A stretch of 64,000 bases of DNA, taken from contig NZ_ARWI01000001.1 of the NCBI RefSeq assembly GCF_000478585.1, positions 1,984,001 to 2,048,000 of the forward strand, read 5' to 3'. Below are positions 52,440-61,362 of the stretch, piece after piece (positions within the stretch are counted from its first letter, which is position 1; each line of letters starts with the position of its first letter). A model generated the notes under the pieces. The model saw nothing but the letters and a program-made list of their open reading frames with translations. It did not search any database and was not told where the DNA came from. The translations under genes were made by a program, and so were the position numbers. The stretch comes from Thiomicrorhabdus sp. Kp2 (GTDB lineage Bacteria; Pseudomonadota; Gammaproteobacteria; Thiomicrospirales; Thiomicrospiraceae).

Positions 52440-55310
52440 ATGGATAAACAGTATGATGTATATCTAGTATTAGGCTCGTTAATTATCTCGTTTTTAACGA
52501 GTTTTTTAGCCATTGCATTTGCTAACTTTATTGTTTGGCATAAAAAGAGTGCATCGCAGTGGTGGTTGTTTGCTGCCGCTCTTAACTTGGGGCTAGGTAT
52601 TTGGGCGATGCATTTTGTGGGAATGCTTGCCTTGCATCTTGATACTGCGGTCGCTTTTGAGCCGATTCGAACGATAGTTTCAGCTTTGATTCCAGTAGCC
52701 GCAAGCTATGCGGCTTTTTGGGTAATCCTGTCTCATCAAGATAGCTCCAATTCCAATCGACTTTTATTTGGTACCTTTGTTTTAGGTTCAGGTATCGCTT
52801 GTATGCACTATTTAGGCATGGATGCGATGCAGATGTTTCCTCAAATCGTTTACGATCCCATTCTGTTTTTTCTCTCTTTGATAATCGCTTATGTCGCTTC
52901 ATTTATTGGCTTAAAACTTTTCTCTCAATCACTCAAAAACCAAAACCGTACAATCTTTTCAATAAGCAATATATTCTCTTCTATTGTGATTGGAGTTGCG
53001 GTTACTGGTATGCACTATACGGGTATGGCCGCAGCTGAATTTGAGTACAATTCTTACTGTACGGTTTTAGAGGAGGGGATTCGATTCGGTAATTTAGCCT
53101 TGTTAGTGATTGTGGCTATTATGAGTTTGTTATTGTTTTCTTTTTTAATTTTAGCCTATGAGCAGTATGTGGAGCAGAAAGAGCAGGCCAAAAATCGCTT
53201 GATGCTAGAACACGTTACCTCAGAAGTGGCCAGGCGTACCGCTGAGCTAGAGTATCAAACGACAATGAATGAGCGACTTTTAGAAACAATGGATGCGATT
53301 GTTGTTGTATTGGATAAAAAGGGTTTTATTAAACAGTTTAATTTAGCCGCACAGCATATAACGGGTTATGCCGCGCATGAAGTTAAGGATAGGCCTGTTT
53401 GGGAGATGTTAATTCCTCAACACCTAGTTGCTGACGTTAAAAAGCGTTTCAGTAACTTGCCTAGCTCATTGCCTAATAAGTGGCAATATGACCTACTGAT
53501 AAGACAAGGTGGCGTTGTTACCATTGATTGGCATAATTCGGTTTTATTAGATGAAAACGGTGAAGTGCTCTTTATTATTTGCACAGGCCTGGATATTACC
53601 CAAGCAATAAAAGACCAAGAGGCTTTAAAGTTATCTGCCGTGGCATTTGAAACTCAAGAGGCAATGGTGGTAACCGATGCTTCTGGTGCGATTCTTAAAG
53701 TGAATCAAGCGTTTGAAGACATTACGGGGTATTCGTTGTCCGAAGTAAAAGGTAAAACCATGAAGGTTTTGCAATCTGGTCGGCATGATAAGGCTTTTTA
53801 TCGTGCAATGTGGGCTTGCATTATAAACCAAGGTTACTGGCACGGAGAAATTTGGAACCGTCGTAAAAATGGTGAGATTTACCCAGAATGGTTAAGAATT
53901 ACCCAAGTACTAGGTAAGGATAATCAAGTTATAAACTATATTGGCAGTTTTGCAGATATCTCGCAACGCAAACAAATTGAGCAAGAGCTTGAGTTTTTAG
54001 CCTTTTATGATTCGATAACTCAGTTACCAAATAGAAGATTATTTACTGATCGTTTAGAGCAGACCGTTAAAGCGAATCACTCAACAAAACAGCATTTGGC
54101 GTTGATGTTTATTGATTTAGATAATTTTAAACACATTAACGACACCTTTGGTCACGCTTTTGGTGATGAACTACTGGCCGTATTTAGTTCGTTTGTTAAA
54201 GAGCTTGTGCCAAATAGTGTGACTTTGTCACGTTTTGGCGGAGATGAGTTTGTTATTCTCTTTACCGAGCTCTCTGAAAGCTATGAGACGGCGGCGTTTC
54301 AAATTGAGCATATGGCACAAATTATTTTAGATTCATTAGCGGACGGTTTGGATGTACGCCAGCAAAATGTTTATATCTCTACCAGTATTGGTATCGCGGT
54401 AAGCGATTGCTCAAAAGACGATGCAGGCAGTTTATTAATGAAGGCGGATACAGCGATGTATCAAGCCAAAGCGATGGGTAAAAACACCTTTCGGTTTTAT
54501 ACTGATTTGATTGGCGATAATATGGCCGAGCGCTTTAAGATGGAGGTGGCTTTACGTCATGATTTAACGCTCACCAAAGAGGTCAATTCACCACTTTCTG
54601 TTGTATATCAACCTCAGTACAATAAGGATAAAAAACTGATTGGAGCTGAAGCGTTAGTTCGCTGGAACTCGGCGGAGCTCGGTGTTATCTCTCCCGTTGA
54701 TTTTATTAATGTCGCGGAGGAGAGCGGTCTAATTGATGATTTAGGTATGTTTGTTGTACACCGTGTGCTTTCAGATATTCAGCAGATGGAAGGGCTGTTT
54801 AATGAGAGTTCTTTAGATCACATTTCCATTAACCTAAGTATTAAACAGTTAACCAACCCAAACTTAACCGAGCGCTTGCTGTTGGCTTTTGAAGAACATC
54901 AGGTGTTATCCAGTAAAGTACGTTTTGAGTTTACAGAAAGTGCTTTTTTAGATAATGCCTTGGATCCCAAAGCGTTATTTGCTGAGATGTCCGAAGAAGG
55001 GTTTAGTTTTTCGTTAGATGACTTTGGAACAGGTTTTTCATCACTCTCTTATTTGAAAGATTTACCTATCTGTGAGCTTAAAATTGATAAATCTTTTGTG
55101 GATGGAATTCCGAGCGATGACAGCGATATGACCATTTGTAGTGCCACCATTAGCATGGCGCAAAAATTAGGGTTGGAAGTGGTTGCTGAGGGCGTGGAAA
55201 CACAAGAGCAGTTTGACTGGTTGGCTCAACAAGGTTGCAATTTACTGCAAGGGTATTTGATGAGCCGCCCACTCCCGTATGCAGAGTTTGTTTTGTTGCT
55301 AGAAAAATAG
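52440..55310 (+). CDS. MHYT-PAS-PAS-GGDEF-EAL membrane protein (c-di-GMP turnover)
   Basis: A 956-residue inner membrane protein. The first 240 residues form the seven-helix MHYT sensor with the repeated M-H-Y/F motifs IWAMHFVGM, IACMHYLGM and VTGMHYTGM, which may bind copper and sense O2, CO or NO. Two PAS domains follow (about 275-395 and 400-520), then GGDEF ([13 protein letters not shown] near residue 597) and EAL (GAEALVRWNS near 733, DDFGTGFSSLSYLK). Both catalytic domains look intact, so it could be bifunctional. AAGGT precedes the start. It converges with umuC, whose stop is 2 bp away. Confidence 0.93.
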   Translation: MDKQYDVYLVLGSLIISFLTSFLAIAFANFIVWHKKSASQWWLFAAALNLGLGIWAMHFVGMLALHLDTAVAFEPIRTIVSALIPVAASYAAFWVILSHQDSSNSNRLLFGTFVLGSGIACMHYLGMDAMQMFPQIVYDPILFFLSLIIAYVASFIGLKLFSQSLKNQNRTIFSISNIFSSIVIGVAVTGMHYTGMAAAEFEYNSYCTVLEEGIRFGNLALLVIVAIMSLLLFSFLILAYEQYVEQKEQAKNRLMLEHVTSEVARRTAELEYQTTMNERLLETMDAIVVVLDKKGFIKQFNLAAQHITGYAAHEVKDRPVWEMLIPQHLVADVKKRFSNLPSSLPNKWQYDLLIRQGGVVTIDWHNSVLLDENGEVLFIICTGLDITQAIKDQEALKLSAVAFETQEAMVVTDASGAILKVNQAFEDITGYSLSEVKGKTMKVLQSGRHDKAFYRAMWACIINQGYWHGEIWNRRKNGEIYPEWLRITQVLGKDNQVINYIGSFADISQRKQIEQELEFLAFYDSITQLPNRRLFTDRLEQTVKANHSTKQHLALMFIDLDNFKHINDTFGHAFGDELLAVFSSFVKELVPNSVTLSRFGGDEFVILFTELSESYETAAFQIEHMAQIILDSLADGLDVRQQNVYISTSIGIAVSDCSKDDAGSLLMKADTAMYQAKAMGKNTFRFYTDLIGDNMAERFKMEVALRHDLTLTKEVNSPLSVVYQPQYNKDKKLIGAEALVRWNSAELGVISPVDFINVAEESGLIDDLGMFVVHRVLSDIQQMEGLFNESSLDHISINLSIKQLTNPNLTERLLLAFEEHQVLSSKVRFEFTESAFLDNALDPKALFAEMSEEGFSFSLDDFGTGFSSLSYLKDLPICELKIDKSFVDGIPSDDSDMTICSATISMAQKLGLEVVAEGVETQEQFDWLAQQGCNLLQGYLMSRPLPYAEFVLLLEK

Positions 55311-55311
55311 G

Positions 55312-56667
55312 TTAGCCATTCGCTTTTACAATTAACAGTTCATCCCAGCGTGTGGTATAGCGTGCTGACATTAGGTTTCGGTTCATTTTCCAGCCTTGTT
55401 TTTGTAAACCGCTACTCGCCAGTTTTAACGTGTTTTTACCCATTTTGTGATTAATCTTATCAAGAGTTTTCATTAAACGGTCTGATTTTGTATTACCTGA
55501 ATATTGTGGGTTTGCGACAAATAAGTCGATTTGTAAGTTTTGCTTCTCTTGAATATTGAGTAGCATGACACTGGCTTTTTGATATTCGTAGTCGGGTTGC
55601 CAAATCTTTTGCAACGCCTTGAGCGCAATTTTTGTTAGTAGTATGGTACTGTCAGTTGGGTAAATCAGCGGTATCGTATATTGGTTTCGATACTGTGCTA
55701 ATTGCTTTTGATAGGGTGGGGTGGTAATAAATACGCTCACGGCTTGGCAGGTAGAAGATTGTTTGCGTAACTTTTCAGCTGCGGTCGCGGTATAGCTGGT
55801 GACGGCTTCACGCATTAGGTTAAATTCAGTCACATTTGTGCCAAAAGAGCGAGAAGAGACAATGCTCTGTTTATTGGTTGCTGATTCATGAAATTCAAAG
55901 CAAGCTTGCCCTGTAAGTTCGAGAGCAATGCGTTCAAGGTTAATAGAAAACCGTTTTCTTAATGTTTTACTGTCTATAGAAATTAAGTCGTAAGCGTTTT
56001 TTATGCCCTGGTCGTTGAGTTGATTGGCTATTCGTTTTCCTATCCCCCAAATCGAGCCTACTTTGACCTGTTTATAAAGCGCATTTCGAGAGTGATCAGA
56101 CATTTGACTTAAATCTAAGACGCCATTGCAGTGGGTTATTTTTTTGGCCAAATGATTAGCCAGTTTCGCTTGTGTTTTAGAGCGACCTATTCCAACTGCA
56201 ACAGGAATACCAATCCATTGCATAATGCGCTCTTTTAATTTAAGCGCGTGGTTGTTTAGGTCTGCTTTGTTTATGCCTGTAAAATCCAAAAAGCTTTCAT
56301 CAATTGAGTAAATTTCTTGACGTGTTGCAAACTGGGCGCTAATGGCATGCATACGCTGGCTCATATCGCCATACAGCTCATAATTTGAGCTAAATACCGC
56401 GGTGTTATACCGTTTTAAGAGTGGCGCAACTTTAAAATAGGGTTGAAACATCATACTGTCAGGTGTGGCCGCATGGTATCCACCTGTTCCCATGCTATTG
56501 GCTTTGGTATGTTGTAAATCTAAATTTTTAGCGATTTGATTGGCTGCCACAATGCAACCATCGTTATTAGATAAAACCACAACTGGGCGGTTTACCAGGC
56601 CTGGTTGAAAGGCAATTTGGCAAGAAGCATAAAATGAGTTGCCGTCAACTAAAGCGTAGATGGTCAT
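55312..56667 (-). CDS. umuC: Y-family DNA polymerase V subunit UmuC
   Basis: The catalytic subunit of translesion polymerase V, 451 residues. It opens YALVDGNSFYASCQIAFQPG with the first metal-binding Asp, followed by VVVLSNNDGCIVAAN, and has YSIDESFLDF with the catalytic acidic pair, helix-hairpin-helix and little-finger regions. It needs activated UmuD and RecA to bypass damaged DNA in the SOS response. In most genomes umuC follows umuD in one operon; here it is transcribed away from umuD with a shared 148-bp region. A clear LexA box is not visible there. Confidence 0.95.
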   Translation of the reverse strand: MTIYALVDGNSFYASCQIAFQPGLVNRPVVVLSNNDGCIVAANQIAKNLDLQHTKANSMGTGGYHAATPDSMMFQPYFKVAPLLKRYNTAVFSSNYELYGDMSQRMHAISAQFATRQEIYSIDESFLDFTGINKADLNNHALKLKERIMQWIGIPVAVGIGRSKTQAKLANHLAKKITHCNGVLDLSQMSDHSRNALYKQVKVGSIWGIGKRIANQLNDQGIKNAYDLISIDSKTLRKRFSINLERIALELTGQACFEFHESATNKQSIVSSRSFGTNVTEFNLMREAVTSYTATAAEKLRKQSSTCQAVSVFITTPPYQKQLAQYRNQYTIPLIYPTDSTILLTKIALKALQKIWQPDYEYQKASVMLLNIQEKQNLQIDLFVANPQYSGNTKSDRLMKTLDKINHKMGKNTLKLASSGLQKQGWKMNRNLMSARYTTRWDELLIVKANG

Positions 56668-56815
56668 ACTTGTATTCTCAAGATCGGTTGATGGTAAACA
56701 AAGGCTGTCTTTTTAAGATTGAGTTTAATATAATCGCTTTTTGAAAAGTGTAACACAAATCAAAAAAACACAACTTTGGTTTTTAAAAAAAATTCTGGCA
56801 AAAGGTGTAAAATCT

Positions 56816-57463
56816 ATGACTCAACAAAAAAGTGACACGATTCATTCTGTTGCTCATGGCGGTATCCGTGAAGGCGCAGGGCGTAAAAAAGGGTCTGGAA
56901 AATTTGGAGAACCCACCAAGGTGATGCGTGTGCCACAATCGAAGGTGTCGGCTATCCAGGCCTGGTTAAATTTACAAAATAAGCCAGATGATAAACTGCT
57001 CAAGCACGCTAAGCCGTCTAATCAGTCAAAATTCGATTCGCCTTTTATTTGGCATTTACCTAACGAAACAACAGAGTTTGTTGAGCTGCCTTTGTATGCC
57101 CATAAGGTGGTAGCAGGCTTTCCAAGCCCTGCTGAAGATTATGTAGAAGAGCGGTTAGATTTAAACGAAAAATTAATACGTAATAAAGAAGCGACATTTT
57201 TATTGTCTGTGCAGGGTGATTCGATGAAGGATGTGGGTATTCTTGATGGTGATATTTTGGTGGTTGATCGCAGTATTCAACCGCAAGATGGCAAAATTGT
57301 GATTGCCGCTTTGGACGGCGAGTTAACCGTAAAACGATTGTCTATGAAATCAACGGGTACTTGGCTTGTGCCCGAAAATGAAAATTATCCTCCCATTTTA
57401 GTCAGAGAGTCATCTGATATTGTCATTTGGGGCGTTGTCACCGCAACGATTTCACAGTTTTAG
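56816..57463 (+). CDS. umuD: UmuD-type S24 autoprotease with long N-terminal extension
   Basis: A 215-residue LexA/UmuD-family self-cleaving protein. The catalytic serine lies in QGDSMKDVGI and the lysine in LDGELTVKRLS, and the expected Ala-Gly cleavage bond is in VVAGFPSPAEDY at residues 100-101. E. coli UmuD cleaves at residues 24-25, so this protein has about 75 extra N-terminal residues, including a basic GGIREGAGRKKGSGKFGE stretch that may bind DNA. The ATG at 56816 follows an AAAGGTG ribosome binding site; an ATG at 56741 would overlap the divergent promoter. It could also double as a repressor. Confidence 0.88.
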   Translation: MTQQKSDTIHSVAHGGIREGAGRKKGSGKFGEPTKVMRVPQSKVSAIQAWLNLQNKPDDKLLKHAKPSNQSKFDSPFIWHLPNETTEFVELPLYAHKVVAGFPSPAEDYVEERLDLNEKLIRNKEATFLLSVQGDSMKDVGILDGDILVVDRSIQPQDGKIVIAALDGELTVKRLSMKSTGTWLVPENENYPPILVRESSDIVIWGVVTATISQF

Positions 57464-57617
57464 CTTTTGATTTAGTGAGAATAAATGACTTTGATTATGG
57501 GGTTATTTGTTCATTTTCTGGGTACTGAAATAATATCAATGACTAAAGAGTTTGCAACCCCGTTTGAAAAAGAGCACAATCAATATAATTTTTTACCAAA
57601 GACTCTGAATTATCTGT

Positions 57618-59495
57618 ATGCGTTTTTTAAAAAATAATAACTCTGTTTTTATATGGATAGCACTCGTTTTCCTTGTGATTGCGTCTGTGGTATTTTGGCT
57701 TTATGGGAATGCTAAAACCAAACTTTATAATGATGCTCTACAATCCTATCAAAAAGAAGTTTCTCGTGAAATTACCGGTTTAATTGACGATAGTCGAGAA
57801 GCCTCTATGGCGATCGCATTGGCTCTATCAGAAAGTACTCAGGTACACGACTTCTTGCAACAAGACTTTACCTCAAGCGCATCAATAACCCCTCTTAAAT
57901 TTGAGCACCTAATTGAAAAAATGACGTTACACACGCATTATCGTAACTTATGGGTTCAAGTGTTAGATACCAAAGGTGTAAGCCGTTATCGCAGTTGGAC
58001 AAAAAATGTGGGTGACTCCTTGGTCTCCGCGCGTTTAGACCTTCGTGAGATGTTAAAAGCACCTCAGGTTATGAAAAGTATCAGTGTGGGTAAGTTTAGT
58101 TTGACGACTAAATCGATGGTGCCATTATTTGACTCTTCTAATCAATTTTTAGGGATTGTGGAAATCGTCTCACACATGACTTCTTTATCAAAAAAGTTAA
58201 ATAATCTACAAGGAATCTCTTCAGTGGTATTGGTGGATAAACGTTTTCGCCAACAGCTCACTAAAGCGGATAAAAATTTATTTGTGGAAGATTACTATAT
58301 CCTCAATGGCGATGCGGATTGGCAAGACGTGCAGCAGTTAAAAGCGCTAAGTGTGCAAGAGTTGATGCAAAGAGAGTCAGTAACGGTAGAGAAAAACCAA
58401 GTAATCACAAGACAAGAAATTTACGATGATAATGGTTTCTTATTAGGTCATTGGTTTACTTTTCAGTCTGTGCACGCCTTGAATTTAATGGATGTAGAAC
58501 AGCTGAAACGACAATATTTGTATGGTTCGATTGCGCTACTTGCTTTAACCCTGTTTATTATGCTGCTCTATGTTTTTAAACAGTCGTCGGATAAAAGTTT
58601 ACGCTATTATCAACACGTTCTTAACTCCGCTTCTGAGATTATTTTTGTAAGTAACTACCAAAAAATAGTGGAAGCAAATCAGCAATTTTTTGAGTTTTAT
58701 TCTGAGTTTACAAATATTGAACAGTTCATTGAAAAATACGAGTGTATTTGCGAAACCTTTTTAGATAAACCTGGCTATTTACAAAAAGAACAAGATGGCG
58801 AGTATTGGTTAGATTATGTTTTACGCCATCCTGATAAACGGCATAAGGTACAAATTCAGAAAGATGAAAAAATACATTATTTTGAAATTAAAGTCGCCTT
58901 AATTAGCCTTTATGAAAAGCCATTATACAGCGTGATTATGCATGATATTACGGGCGAAGAAGAGTATAAAAAACAGCTTGAGTTTTTATCTGAAACAGAC
59001 ACCTTAACAGGCATTGCAAATCGCTTAGTCTTTAATCGAATGTTGGTTAAGGAGATTCAGCGAGCGCATCGATATCACCTTGATTTATCGCTGATTATAT
59101 TTGATGTCGACTTCTTTAAAAACATTAATGATAATTACGGCCATGAGGTAGGTGATCAGGTTTTGATCACTCTGGGTGAAGTGATTAGTGAATTATTGAG
59201 AGAAACGGATGTGTTTTGCCGAATTGGTGGTGAAGAGTTTTCGGTGATTATGCCTGAGACCAATTTAGAGCAAGCCACAAATACGGCAGAACGTTTACGT
59301 TTAGCAGTAGAGAAACTGCCAGATAATACCTTGCCGACTCAATTAACAGTTAGCTTTGGTGTGGCGGAGATGACCCGTTGGGATAATGATAAAACCCTGT
59401 TTAAAAGGGCTGATAAAGCACTTTACAAGGCTAAAGAAAATGGCCGTAATTGTGTTAAAGTGGCCGCTCATTACCATTCAAATACCCATGAATAA
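57618..59495 (+). CDS. Membrane diguanylate cyclase with periplasmic sensor and PAS
   Basis: A 625-residue GGDEF protein. One TM helix lies near residues 9-29, then a periplasmic sensor of about 260 residues (dCache-like pattern, inferred), a second TM near 295-315, a PAS-like domain (about 325-445) and a C-terminal GGDEF domain. The active site reads CRIGGEEFSVIMPE near residue 536, a functional GGEEF variant, and DVDFFKNINDNYGHEVGD is canonical. There is no EAL domain, so it should only synthesise c-di-GMP. It follows umuD by 150 bp; no strong Shine-Dalgarno sequence is seen at the ATG. Confidence 0.92.
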   Translation: MRFLKNNNSVFIWIALVFLVIASVVFWLYGNAKTKLYNDALQSYQKEVSREITGLIDDSREASMAIALALSESTQVHDFLQQDFTSSASITPLKFEHLIEKMTLHTHYRNLWVQVLDTKGVSRYRSWTKNVGDSLVSARLDLREMLKAPQVMKSISVGKFSLTTKSMVPLFDSSNQFLGIVEIVSHMTSLSKKLNNLQGISSVVLVDKRFRQQLTKADKNLFVEDYYILNGDADWQDVQQLKALSVQELMQRESVTVEKNQVITRQEIYDDNGFLLGHWFTFQSVHALNLMDVEQLKRQYLYGSIALLALTLFIMLLYVFKQSSDKSLRYYQHVLNSASEIIFVSNYQKIVEANQQFFEFYSEFTNIEQFIEKYECICETFLDKPGYLQKEQDGEYWLDYVLRHPDKRHKVQIQKDEKIHYFEIKVALISLYEKPLYSVIMHDITGEEEYKKQLEFLSETDTLTGIANRLVFNRMLVKEIQRAHRYHLDLSLIIFDVDFFKNINDNYGHEVGDQVLITLGEVISELLRETDVFCRIGGEEFSVIMPETNLEQATNTAERLRLAVEKLPDNTLPTQLTVSFGVAEMTRWDNDKTLFKRADKALYKAKENGRNCVKVAAHYHSNTHE

Positions 59496-59627
59496 AAATC
59501 TGAGCAACTTAACTTTATTTTGTTATTAGCCGTATAATAGCCACAACAAATAATAGCCAAAACAAAAATGTTATTGGAAACTTTGCCTCTTTTTTGTACA
59601 AAGCTCTATTAATTAAAAGGAATTTAC

Positions 59628-60014
59628 ATGAGTGTGTTACCCAACCATTTAAAATATGCTGAAACTCATGAATGGGTATATATTGATGAAAATGGTATTG
59701 CAACCGTTGGTATAACGGATTTTGCTCAAGAATCATTGGGCGAGTTAATGAGTGTGACTTTTCCAGAGCTGGGTATTGATGTTTCCGCTGAAGAAGATGT
59801 GATGTCGTTAGAATCGGTTAAATCGGCGTCAGAAATTTTTGCCCCAGTCAGTGGTGAAATTATTGAAATCAATGAAGAGCTTGAAGATAACCCTGAACTG
59901 ATTAATGAAGAACCTTATGACGGTGGTTGGTTATTCAAAATTGCTGTGCATGACGCTTCAGAACTTGATGATTTACTCTCAGATGACGAGTATCAAAAGA
60001 TGATTGATGGCTAA
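59628..60014 (+). CDS. gcvH: Glycine cleavage system H protein
   Basis: A 128-residue lipoyl carrier that shuttles the aminomethyl group between the P, T and L proteins. The lipoylated lysine is in LESVKSASEIFAPVSG, and the usual HEWVYIDENGIATVGITDFA opens the fold. The genes gcvT and gcvP are not adjacent, so it is a solitary copy. In some organisms such copies take part in lipoate transfer rather than glycine cleavage. AAGGAA provides a good ribosome binding site. A terminator follows. Confidence 0.96.
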   Translation: MSVLPNHLKYAETHEWVYIDENGIATVGITDFAQESLGELMSVTFPELGIDVSAEEDVMSLESVKSASEIFAPVSGEIIEINEELEDNPELINEEPYDGGWLFKIAVHDASELDDLLSDDEYQKMIDG

Positions 60015-60056
60015 TCGGCGGTTTTAACGCTTATCCCCATTTAGACACAAATAATT

Positions 60057-60091
60057 AGAAGAGGTTTAATCAAACTGGTTAAGCCTCTTCT
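60057..60091 (+). terminator. Intrinsic terminator after gcvH
   Basis: AGAAGAGG with TTAA pairs with TTAAGCCTCTTCT around a loop of about 9 nt, then a T-rich run, 43 bp past the stop codon. Confidence 0.85.
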
Positions 60092-60134
60092 TTAGTTTTA
60101 CAGAATAGACAAAAAGATAAAAGAGAACCTATCC

Positions 60135-61328
60135 ATGTTAGCCAGCCTACGATTAAAAAAGAATGAAGAACGCCGTATTAAACAAGGCCATGTTTGGGTG
60201 TACAGCAATGAAGTAGATGCCCAAGCCACACCGTTAAAAGCGTTTGAGCCAGGGCAACAAGTGATTGTTGAAGCCTCAAATGGCAAGCCATTAGGCATGG
60301 GGTATGTCAATCCAAATTCACTGATTTGTGCGCGTATTTTAAGTCGCAGTGTTAAGGTTGATTTTAATATTAAGTTTCTTAAAAAACGTATTCAGGCGGC
60401 ACAAGATTTACGTGAATTGTATTTTGATGAGCCTTTTTATCGTTTAGTGTTTGGAGATTCTGACGGTTTACCAGGCCTGGTAGTTGACCGTTTTGGCGAT
60501 GTGTTTTCGGTGCAAATTACCACTGCGGGTATGGAAGCGGTCAAAGACGACATTATTCAAGTGTTAGAAAACCTCTATCACCCACAAGCCATTGTGATGA
60601 AAAACGACACCGCCAGCCGAACGCTAGAAGGGCTGGATTTGTATGAAGAGGTGGTGTTAGGTGAATTACCCGAATCAATTTTGATTACAGAAAATGGCAC
60701 TCAGTTTGAAATCCCCGTTGAAAACGGTCAAAAAACGGGTTGGTTTTACGACCATCGTGAATCACGTAAACGTTTACAAAGCTTGGTAAAAGGTAAACGT
60801 GTATTAGATGTCTTTAGTTATTTAGGTGGTTGGGGCGTGGCCGCAGCGGTGGCTGGAGCAGAATCGGTAACTTGTACAGATGCTTCTGAATTTGCATTAG
60901 ATGGGGTTGACCGTAATGCGGCCTTAAATGGCGTGGCAGACAAAATGACCACCATTCAAGGTAATGCGTTTGATGTATTAAACGCCTTAAAACAAGAAGC
61001 CGAAAAGTTTGATGTGGTGATTGTGGATCCTCCTGCATTTATTAAACGTAAAAAAGACTTTAAACAAGGGTTTGAAGCCTATCGCCGTATTAATGAATTG
61101 GCAATGCGTGTGTTAGAAAAAGACGGTATTTTAGTGTCAGCATCGTGTTCTCACCACTTAACGCGTGACAATCTTTTACAAGTGGTTCAATCGGCTTCAC
61201 GTCATATTGACCGCAATGTACAGTTGTTTGACCAAGGTCATCAAGGACCAGACCATCCTATTCACCCAGCTATTCCAGAAACTGAATATATTAAAACGCT
61301 TTTTTTCAAAGTCTCACCTAGCTGGTAA
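60135..61328 (+). CDS. rlmI: 23S rRNA (cytosine-C5) methyltransferase RlmI-like
   Basis: A 397-residue SAM-dependent methyltransferase. It opens with a PUA domain (ASLRLKKNEERRIKQGHVWV), then a central region ending ENGQKTGWFYDHRESRKRLQ, and a Rossmann methyltransferase domain with VLDVFSYLGGWG, VIVDPPAFIKRKKDF and SASCSHH. This matches the RlmI/YccW family, which methylates C1962 of 23S rRNA. A palindrome copy encodes LPGLV at about 60471. The next gene begins 35 bp downstream and is probably cotranscribed. Confidence 0.93.
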   Translation: MLASLRLKKNEERRIKQGHVWVYSNEVDAQATPLKAFEPGQQVIVEASNGKPLGMGYVNPNSLICARILSRSVKVDFNIKFLKKRIQAAQDLRELYFDEPFYRLVFGDSDGLPGLVVDRFGDVFSVQITTAGMEAVKDDIIQVLENLYHPQAIVMKNDTASRTLEGLDLYEEVVLGELPESILITENGTQFEIPVENGQKTGWFYDHRESRKRLQSLVKGKRVLDVFSYLGGWGVAAAVAGAESVTCTDASEFALDGVDRNAALNGVADKMTTIQGNAFDVLNALKQEAEKFDVVIVDPPAFIKRKKDFKQGFEAYRRINELAMRVLEKDGILVSASCSHHLTRDNLLQVVQSASRHIDRNVQLFDQGHQGPDHPIHPAIPETEYIKTLFFKVSPSW

Positions 61329-61362
61329 GTGATGTATTTAAAGGATTTAGCGAGTTAGTCTA

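Noticed and set aside
56668-56815. LexA box in the umuC-umuD divergent promoter
   Set aside because: I found no CTG-N10-CAG site by eye; this host's LexA motif may differ.
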